A stretch of 33,243 nucleotides of DNA from an uncultured Bacteroidales bacterium (GTDB lineage: Bacteria > Bacteroidota > Bacteroidia > Bacteroidales > UBA932). Below, piece by piece: positions 27,992 through 33,243 of this stretch. Each line of letters opens with the position of its first letter. Positions within the stretch are counted from its first letter, which is position 1. Where the stretch lies: the NCBI GenBank assembly GCA_944326235.1, contig CALVDH010000027.1, positions 1 to 33,243 on the forward strand, in the 5' to 3' direction. Under the pieces are notes generated by a model. It saw only the letters and a program-made list of their open reading frames with translations. It had not been told where the DNA came from and searched no databases. A program made the translations under genes and the position numbers.

Positions 27992-29017
27992 ATGGAACTG
28001 ACCAATCAACAGAGAAATGTAGTGATAATCGGCGGAGGACCGGCCGGAATAGAGGCTTCCAAAGCCCTGGATGCCCTCGGATATACGGTTTTCCTTATCG
28101 AGAGAGAGAACCGTCTGGGCGGACATCTGGGCCGCTGGGACCGTCTCTTTCCATACGGAACTCCGGCAGATGATGTCCTGGGACAGATGACAGCCTCTAT
28201 GGGCAGAGTCAAGTGGTTCACCTCCACTGAAGTTACTCAGCTCAATAAACTGGAGCGGGGCTACAATGTTATCCTGTCCAACGGTCTGTCAGTCCTGGCT
28301 GATGCACTGCTTCTGACTACCGGATTCACCCTTTTCAATGCATCAAAGAAAGAGGAATACGGCTACGGCATATACGACAAGGTGATAACAAACGCCGACC
28401 TGGAAGATTATTTCTCAGGGATCCCTGTCCCGGCTGTAGGCAATCCGCGCCGCATAGGATTCGTACACTGCGTGGGCTCCCGTGACGAGAAGGTAGGCAA
28501 CCGCTACTGCTCCAAGGTATGCTGCGCCACGGCCGTCAAGCAGGCCTGCGAGATCAAGCAGCAGTTCCCGGAAGCGGTAGTGTACTGTTTCTATATGGAC
28601 CTCCGTATGTTCGGACGCGGATACGAGGACATGTATCTCGAAGCCCAGAAGAAATACGGCGTGATCTTCGTCAGGGGCCGTGTCTCGGAAGTCTCCGAGG
28701 ACAAGGACGGCCACCTCTTCGTCAAGGCTGAGGACACGCTCTCCGGCAAGCCGCTCAGAGTGACCCTGGACCTGCTGGTCCTCATGGCCGGGATGTCCCA
28801 CAACAGGGCTGTGGATCCGATAGCGCGTACCCTCGCGCTCTCCACCATGGAGGACGGTTTCCTCAAGCCCAAGGACTCACTCACAGCCGCACAGGCGTCC
28901 TACTGCACGGGAGTATTCTACGCCGGTGCATGTACCGGCCCCAAGACACTGCCTGAGACCATGGCCGAGGCCCGGGCCGCCGCTACAAATATTCACGAAT
29001 ACCTGCAGGAACAATGA
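27992..29017 (+). CDS. Small HdrA/QmoA-like FAD iron-sulfur protein
   Basis: Flavoprotein of 341 residues. The Rossmann motif VVIIGGGPAGIEA begins at residue 10, and the conserved glycines RLGGHLGRW follow near 41-49. HdrA-type [4Fe-4S] ligands sit at Cys160 (HCVGSRD), Cys173, Cys177 and Cys178 (YCSKVCC), with the same 13-4-1 spacing that I recall for methanogen HdrA. The N-terminal thioredoxin-reductase-linked extension and the ferredoxin inserts of full HdrA are absent. Size and layout therefore match QmoA or the short HdrA of sHdr clusters. It is probably the FAD hub of the module. Its stop overlaps the next start by 4 nt (ATGA). Confidence 0.87.
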   Translation: MELTNQQRNVVIIGGGPAGIEASKALDALGYTVFLIERENRLGGHLGRWDRLFPYGTPADDVLGQMTASMGRVKWFTSTEVTQLNKLERGYNVILSNGLSVLADALLLTTGFTLFNASKKEEYGYGIYDKVITNADLEDYFSGIPVPAVGNPRRIGFVHCVGSRDEKVGNRYCSKVCCATAVKQACEIKQQFPEAVVYCFYMDLRMFGRGYEDMYLEAQKKYGVIFVRGRVSEVSEDKDGHLFVKAEDTLSGKPLRVTLDLLVLMAGMSHNRAVDPIARTLALSTMEDGFLKPKDSLTAAQASYCTGVFYAGACTGPKTLPETMAEARAAATNIHEYLQEQ

Positions 29018-29343
29018 TAGACTTTGGATACGGCATATCACCCAGTTCGGCAATCAATCTGGACAAGTTCGACAGGACCAGGTTCGAGGAACTTGCCCGC
29101 GAGGAGCCGGACGTGCTGAAGTGCATGGCCTGCGGTTCATGTGCGGCCTCCTGTCCGACCGCCGGACACAGCGACATGAATCTAAGGAAGGTGATCCTGC
29201 TGCTCGGACGCGGGCGCGAGGACGAGGCCCTCAGGATGGTCTCCCACTGTATGCTCTGCGGCAAATGCCTGATAGTCTGCCCCCGCGGCATCAACACCAG
29301 GCATCTGATACTAAGTGTAACTAAAATCTACCAAAAGAAGTGA
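29014..29343 (+). CDS. Second, minimal HdrC-like dicluster ferredoxin
   Basis: Protein of 109 residues with little beyond two [4Fe-4S] motifs: Cys37-x2-Cys40-x2-Cys43-x3-Cys47 (CMACGSCAASCP) and Cys79-x2-Cys82-x2-Cys85-x3-Cys89 (CMLCGKCLIVCP). The spacing and the helix between them match HdrC. It is locked to its neighbours by a 4-nt overlap on each side (ATGA upstream, GTGA downstream), which suggests tight stoichiometric production with the HdrA-like and membrane proteins. It likely links the FAD subunit to the membrane partner, as the second HdrC does in sHdr-type systems; that role is inference. Confidence 0.87.
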   Translation: MIDFGYGISPSSAINLDKFDRTRFEELAREEPDVLKCMACGSCAASCPTAGHSDMNLRKVILLLGRGREDEALRMVSHCMLCGKCLIVCPRGINTRHLILSVTKIYQKK

Positions 29344-31151
29344 AAGACAGGTTCATATCAGGATACAACGATTTCGTCCTCCCCTTCGTGATAGGCATGA
29401 TTTTCATTCTCACCTATCTCGTCATAGGGATTATCCGGATCATCGTACAGCTGCCGGCCGCGGACCGAAAGAAGTTCTTCCTCTCCCTGATCAATCCCAG
29501 ACTCTGGGTCATAAATCTTAAGGACATCATCTGCGACGTCCTCCTGCATACCAAGATATGGAAGCGCAAGCCCCTCTTAGGCTACATGCACTCGAGCATC
29601 GCCTTCGGATGGTTCATGCTGATAGTCTTAGGGCATATCGAGACCTGGCTATTCGTGCCCGACCGTCTATCGACATTCTACTACCCCGTGTTCTTCAGAT
29701 TCTTCGTGATGGAGACCGACCACACCCTCAAGGGCTCGTTCTTCTTCTTCCTGATGGACTTCTTCCTGCTCGTGGTGCTCAGCGGAGTCTTCCTGGCCAT
29801 GTTCAAGCGCATCCGCTCGATGATGTTCGGCATGCGCAGGACCACTAAGAATCAGATACCGGACCGCCTGGCCATGTACTGCCTGTGGGCCATTTTCCCC
29901 GTCAGACTCCTCGCCGAGAGCTTCACCGCCGGTATAGCCGGAGGCAGCTTCCTCACCCGCCCGATGTACTGGCTGTTCAGCAACTTCCTGACCAACACCT
30001 ACCACATCCTGCCGACCTGGTGGGCCTACTCCACCCTTCTCGGCACCTTCTTCGTGCTGCTGCCCTTCACCCGGTACATGCACATCCCGACGGAGGCCTT
30101 CCTGATAGTGCTGCGCAATGCCGGCATCAAGGTCTCCCATCCCCGCAAAGGCTACTCCATCGCCCAGATATACTCCTGCTCCAACTGCGGAATGTGCATC
30201 GACGCATGTCCGATGATGGGCCAGAAGAAGAACCTGCGCTTCGCCACGGTATATTTCAACCGTCTGCTCAGACGCCGTAACTGGGCCCGCTGCGAGGAGA
30301 GCGCGGACAAATGCCTGATGTGCGGCAAGTGCGTCGCCGTCTGCCCCGTAGGCGTGGATTCCTGCAACATCAAGCGGAGCCTGAGAGGACTCAGGGCCGC
30401 TCCCGCCCCTGCGGACTACAGTTATTTTACCTCCTACAGCCTGCCGGAGGGCGTGGAGAACTCCAAGGAGAAAGTCCTCTACTACGCCGGCTGCATGACC
30501 CAGCTCACCCCCGTCATTTCCAAGGCCGTAGCGGCCGTCCTGGACCATGCCGGAGTGGACTGGAGCTTCATGGACCGCGACGGCGGTATATGCTGCGGAC
30601 GGCCCCTGATATTAGCCGGAAGGGATGAAAGGGCTCAGGAAATGATCCGCCGCAACACTGAGCTGATACGGCAGAGCGGAGCCACTACCCTGCTGCTCTC
30701 CTGTCCGATCTGCTATAAGGTCTTCCGCGAGAACTACGACCTAAAGGGCATCCGCATCGTGCATTATACCGAATACTTCGATGAGCTCGTGCGGCTCGGA
30801 CGCATAACTCTTAGGAACTCAGGTGAGAAGATAGTTTACCACGACCCCTGCGAGCTGGGACGCGGCTGCAAGGTGTACCGTCAGCCCCGGAGGGTGCTGA
30901 GCGCTGCCGGAGAGCTGGTGGAGGCGGAGAAGCACCACGACGAGAGCATCTGCTGCGGAGGGTCGCTGGGCTCCCTGACATTGTCCTACGAGGACCGCAA
31001 GGACATTACCCTGAAGGCCCTGGACAACCTGATGTACGCCTCGCCCGAGAGGATTGTCACCGCCTGCCCCCTGTGCCTGAAGACATTCTCCCCCTATTCG
31101 CCTAAGAAGGTGAGCGACTTCGCCGAGGTAGTGGCTCAGAATATGAATTAA
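29340..31151 (+). CDS. Membrane HdrE/HdrD-like (DsrM/DsrK-like) fusion iron-sulfur protein
   Basis: Protein of 603 residues that joins a membrane anchor to a CCG reductase. Residues 1-260 hold about five membrane helices (near 11-36, 79-105, 134-157, 177-200 and 226-246). Histidines suitable for heme b ligation occur at 84, 99, 128, 222 and 248. A dicluster ferredoxin follows (Cys280/283/286/290 and Cys325/328/331/335). Two complete CCG domains come last: Cys385, Cys418-419, Cys455/458, then Cys504, Cys538-539, Cys576/579. The plan matches HdrE+HdrD or DsrM+DsrK in one chain, so it may exchange electrons with menaquinone. The start is a GTG overlapping the previous TGA; the next ATG (29397) would remove the first helix. 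Confidence 0.88.
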   Translation: MKDRFISGYNDFVLPFVIGMIFILTYLVIGIIRIIVQLPAADRKKFFLSLINPRLWVINLKDIICDVLLHTKIWKRKPLLGYMHSSIAFGWFMLIVLGHIETWLFVPDRLSTFYYPVFFRFFVMETDHTLKGSFFFFLMDFFLLVVLSGVFLAMFKRIRSMMFGMRRTTKNQIPDRLAMYCLWAIFPVRLLAESFTAGIAGGSFLTRPMYWLFSNFLTNTYHILPTWWAYSTLLGTFFVLLPFTRYMHIPTEAFLIVLRNAGIKVSHPRKGYSIAQIYSCSNCGMCIDACPMMGQKKNLRFATVYFNRLLRRRNWARCEESADKCLMCGKCVAVCPVGVDSCNIKRSLRGLRAAPAPADYSYFTSYSLPEGVENSKEKVLYYAGCMTQLTPVISKAVAAVLDHAGVDWSFMDRDGGICCGRPLILAGRDERAQEMIRRNTELIRQSGATTLLLSCPICYKVFRENYDLKGIRIVHYTEYFDELVRLGRITLRNSGEKIVYHDPCELGRGCKVYRQPRRVLSAAGELVEAEKHHDESICCGGSLGSLTLSYEDRKDITLKALDNLMYASPERIVTACPLCLKTFSPYSPKKVSDFAEVVAQNMN

Positions 31152-31175
31152 TAACAACTTAACGATATACACGCC

Positions 31176-32468
31176 ATGAAGAATTTTACTCCTACAGTGT
31201 ACTCACTGATGAATGTGGCTACCGGACGGATATTTCCTGACAGCGGCTGGATGCTGGCTGACCCCGAATCGCCTAAGCCCTCGCTGGTGCGCACGGTCTA
31301 TCAGAAGAAGCAGATAGACGTCAAGGGCAGCGACTGGGGATTCTACCGCTTCGCCGACTGGCTGCCGGTACACCGCTTGCTGCAGGACTCAGCAACTACC
31401 GTGACATACAGGAGCGAGGGACTGGCCCGTCACCTCGGTCTGGGCAACCTTTATATTGCATTTTCCGGCTACTGGCCTGAGCGGGGGGCGCTGATGAAGA
31501 CCTGCTCGTTCAAGGAGACCGAGGCCTATTCCGTCTGCGGCCGTCTGCCCAAGGACTGCAGGCAGATACTGACGGTGGCTTCGGCTGGAAATACGGCCAG
31601 GGCCTTTGCCAAGGTCTGCTCGGAGAATGACATCCCCCTGCTGCTCTGCGTGCCTGAGGACAATATCGACGCTCTCTGGTTCGAGAAGCCCATCAAGGAC
31701 TGCGTCAGGCTCGTCTGCGCTCCCAAAGGCAGCGACTATTTCGACGCCATCGCCCTGTCGCAGGCTGCCTGCAGCTCGGGAATGTTCATCGACGAGGGAG
31801 GCGCCAAGAATGTGGCCCGCCGCGACGGCATGGGTACGACAGTGCTCTCGGCCACTGTGGAGATCGGCCGGATACCAGACGCATACTTCCAGGCCATAGG
31901 CAGCGGTACAGGAGCCATTGCGGCCCGTGAGGCCAATCTCCGTCTGCTGGAGGACGGCCGCTTCGGTACGGCTCAGATGAAGCTGCATACGGTGCAGAAC
32001 GTGCCTTTCCTGCCGATGTACGACGCATGGAAGGCCGGTCAGAGGGACCTGCTGCCCTTCGATGACGACGAGGCCCGTCAGAAGGCCGCGATGATCGATG
32101 CCAAGGTACTTTCCAACAGACGCCCGCCCTATTCGCTTGCCGGAGGAGTGTACGACTGTCTGTGCGACACGCATGGAGATGTGTACGCCGTGACCAACGC
32201 CGAGATACGCCATTGCGCCGCCATGTTCAAGGAACTGGAGGGAGTGGACATATACTCCGCCTCAGGTGCTGCGCTGGCCGGTCTGGAGCAGGCCGTGAAG
32301 GCCGGTGCCGTGGGCCGCGACGACGTGATAATGCTCAATATCACAGGCGGTGGCGAGCAGCACTTCAAGAAGGACTGCAAGGTGCACTGGCTCAAGCCCT
32401 CGTTGGTCATCTCGCCTTCGGAGGACAAGGACAGGATCGTGAGGGAGATAGAGAAACTGTTTGCTTAG
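31176..32468 (+). CDS. Cysteate synthase (threonine-synthase fold)
   Basis: PLP fold-II enzyme of 430 residues. Although a search may label it threonine synthase, it follows the archaeal cysteate synthase family. Shared signatures include NLYIAFSGYWPERGA, KTCSFKETEA with PLP Lys113, TVASAGNTARAF, EGGAKNVARRDGMGT, YFQAIGSGTGAI, QNVPFLPMYDAW and a glycine-rich LNITGGGE near the end. Cysteate synthase replaces the phosphate of O-phosphoserine with sulfite to give L-cysteate. Methanogens use it for coenzyme M. In Bacteroidota cysteate is the entry to sulfonolipids (capnine, sulfobacins), condensed with acyl-ACP. It lies 24 nt after the Hdr-like module and is probably co-transcribed. The later sulfonolipid enzymes are not in the window. 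Confidence 0.88.
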   Translation: MKNFTPTVYSLMNVATGRIFPDSGWMLADPESPKPSLVRTVYQKKQIDVKGSDWGFYRFADWLPVHRLLQDSATTVTYRSEGLARHLGLGNLYIAFSGYWPERGALMKTCSFKETEAYSVCGRLPKDCRQILTVASAGNTARAFAKVCSENDIPLLLCVPEDNIDALWFEKPIKDCVRLVCAPKGSDYFDAIALSQAACSSGMFIDEGGAKNVARRDGMGTTVLSATVEIGRIPDAYFQAIGSGTGAIAAREANLRLLEDGRFGTAQMKLHTVQNVPFLPMYDAWKAGQRDLLPFDDDEARQKAAMIDAKVLSNRRPPYSLAGGVYDCLCDTHGDVYAVTNAEIRHCAAMFKELEGVDIYSASGAALAGLEQAVKAGAVGRDDVIMLNITGGGEQHFKKDCKVHWLKPSLVISPSEDKDRIVREIEKLFA

Positions 32469-32494
32469 TGTTTAATTTTAAGTATAAACCGATT

Positions 32495-33136
32495 ATGAAA
32501 CTTTTTAGAATATCTGCCGCGGCCCTGGTATGCGCCGTGGCCCTGACCTCCTGCGGGAATGGTTCCGGAACCGGGAGCACTGCTTCTGAAAAGAGTGTCT
32601 CCGACATTGTGATTGAGAACATTATGACCCGCCGCAGTGTGCGTCAGTATCAGCCTGTGGCTGTGGGACGCGATACCATGAAGACGATTCTCGAGTGCGG
32701 CATCAACGCGCCCAACGGGATGAACCGCCAGTCCTGGGAGATCCGCGTGGTGGATTCCCCCGAGTTCATCAACGGACTGACCGAGCTTTATGTCAAGGCC
32801 AATCCCCGCGCAGCCGAGGACCCTTCGTTCAAGAACATGTTCCGCAATGCGCCCACAGTGGTCTTCATTGCCCACGACCCCTCCTACGACATGTCGTCCA
32901 TCGACTGCGGCCTGCTCGGTGAGAACATGATTCTCTCGGCCTGGTCCATGGGTATCGGCTCGTGCTGCTTAGGCGGACCTGTAAGGTTCATGAAGTCGCC
33001 CGAGGCCGCTGATTACCTGAAGCGCCTGGGCTTCTCCGAGGGCTATGAGCTGCTCTACTGCATCGGATTCGGTTATCCCGCCGAGAGTCCTGCAGCCAAG
33101 GACCGCGATGCCTCAAAGATTCAGTTCGTGGATTAA
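32495..33136 (+). CDS. Nitroreductase family protein with lipoprotein signal
   Basis: FMN-binding nitroreductase-fold protein of 213 residues. The N-terminus is a lipoprotein signal with lipobox LTSC (Cys20) followed by a Gly/Ser-rich spacer. The enzyme domain begins at about residue 35 with IVIENIMTRRSVRQYQPV (FMN-phosphate arginines), then ECGINAPNGMNRQSWEI and, near the end, GIGSCCLGGPVRF. The substrate is unknown. The lipobox implies anchoring outside the cytoplasmic membrane, unusual for a flavin enzyme that needs NAD(P)H. The ATG at 32495 is chosen because it starts the signal; the open frame extends further upstream only as an overlap with cysteate synthase. Confidence 0.87.
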   Translation: MKLFRISAAALVCAVALTSCGNGSGTGSTASEKSVSDIVIENIMTRRSVRQYQPVAVGRDTMKTILECGINAPNGMNRQSWEIRVVDSPEFINGLTELYVKANPRAAEDPSFKNMFRNAPTVVFIAHDPSYDMSSIDCGLLGENMILSAWSMGIGSCCLGGPVRFMKSPEAADYLKRLGFSEGYELLYCIGFGYPAESPAAKDRDASKIQFVD

Positions 33137-33160
33137 CTTTCTTCTGATTCAGTTTACGAT

Positions 33161-33243
33161 ATGACTGGATTCTATACTGTACTGCTGCTGATGGTGTCCA
33201 ACGTATTCATGACTTTCGCATGGTACGGACACCTCAAGCTGCA
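33161..33243 (+). CDS. DUF486 / DMT-family small membrane protein, N-terminal fragment
   Basis: Only 27 codons lie within the window before the right edge. They give a hydrophobic helix with the segment SNVFMTFAWYGHLKL, which is the hallmark N-terminus of DUF486 (a small drug/metabolite-transporter-like family, about 110 residues). The function is unknown. The ATG at 33161 is 24 nt after the nitroreductase stop, so it may be the next gene of the same run. Confidence 0.75.
   Translation, partial: MTGFYTVLLLMVSNVFMTFAWYGHLKL

Noticed and set aside
31176..32468. Annotation as threonine synthase
   Set aside because: The diagnostic stretches match cysteate synthase; typical bacterial ThrC N-terminal segments are absent.
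32469..32494. Terminator or promoter between cysteate synthase and the nitroreductase
   Set aside because: GTTTA...TAAAC gives only a 5-bp AT-rich stem, and TAATTTTA lacks the final G of the -7 consensus.

Overview
This 33.2 kb window is a dense, ordinary-looking stretch of bacterial chromosome, almost certainly from an anaerobic member of the order Bacteroidales (phylum Bacteroidota). Four things support this. Intergenic gaps carry the Bacteroidota -7 promoter motif TAnnTTTG. Shine-Dalgarno sequences are inconspicuous. Several proteins are close to families I know from this phylum: TamL, the Flavobacterium-type arginine decarboxylase, and the NahK-like kinase. The enzymology is anaerobic: the HydG maturase, an FprA flavodiiron protein and a heterodisulfide-reductase-like module. 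A cysteate synthase points toward sulfonolipid-making lineages such as the Alistipes/Odoribacter type, but I cannot fix the genus. I see no rRNA, tRNA, CRISPR array, insertion sequence or phage gene.

Layout, left to right. (1) 1-3549: a truncated arginine decarboxylase on the minus strand, divergent from the outer-membrane assembly lipoprotein TamL. (2) 3546-8594, minus strand: a four-gene run transcribed as PPi-type phosphofructokinase, alpha-amylase family enzyme, sugar-kinase-like phosphotransferase and rarA. (3) 8695-14268, plus strand: ligA, FprA flavodiiron protein, YihY membrane protein and hydG. (4) 14290-20493, plus strand: bifunctional (p)ppGpp synthetase/hydrolase, an Ig-like lipoprotein, a PorT-like beta-barrel protein and ispG. 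These four genes are overlapping or nearly so. (5) 20444-21808, minus strand: an NfeD membrane serine protease whose 3' end overlaps ispG by 50 nt. (6) 21877-33243, plus strand: carA and carB, a five-gene Hdr-like electron-transfer module, cysteate synthase, a lipoprotein nitroreductase and the start of a DUF486 membrane protein.

The most interesting part is 26187-32468. Five consecutive genes encode, in order, an HdrC-like, an HdrB-like, a small HdrA-like and a second HdrC-like protein, then a 603-residue protein. That last protein fuses a membrane domain to a ferredoxin domain and two intact CCG (noncubane cluster) domains, as in HdrE/HdrD or DsrM/DsrK. The order C-B-A-C-(B/D) recalls the sulfur-oxidising sHdr clusters, and the next gene, 24 nt away, makes cysteate from sulfite. 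A membrane-linked Hdr complex tied to sulfite or sulfonolipid metabolism is therefore a reasonable hypothesis, but it is inference. A second oddity is ispG. It has Bacteroidota-type catalytic domains, but only about 80 residues remain where the large central A* domain normally sits.
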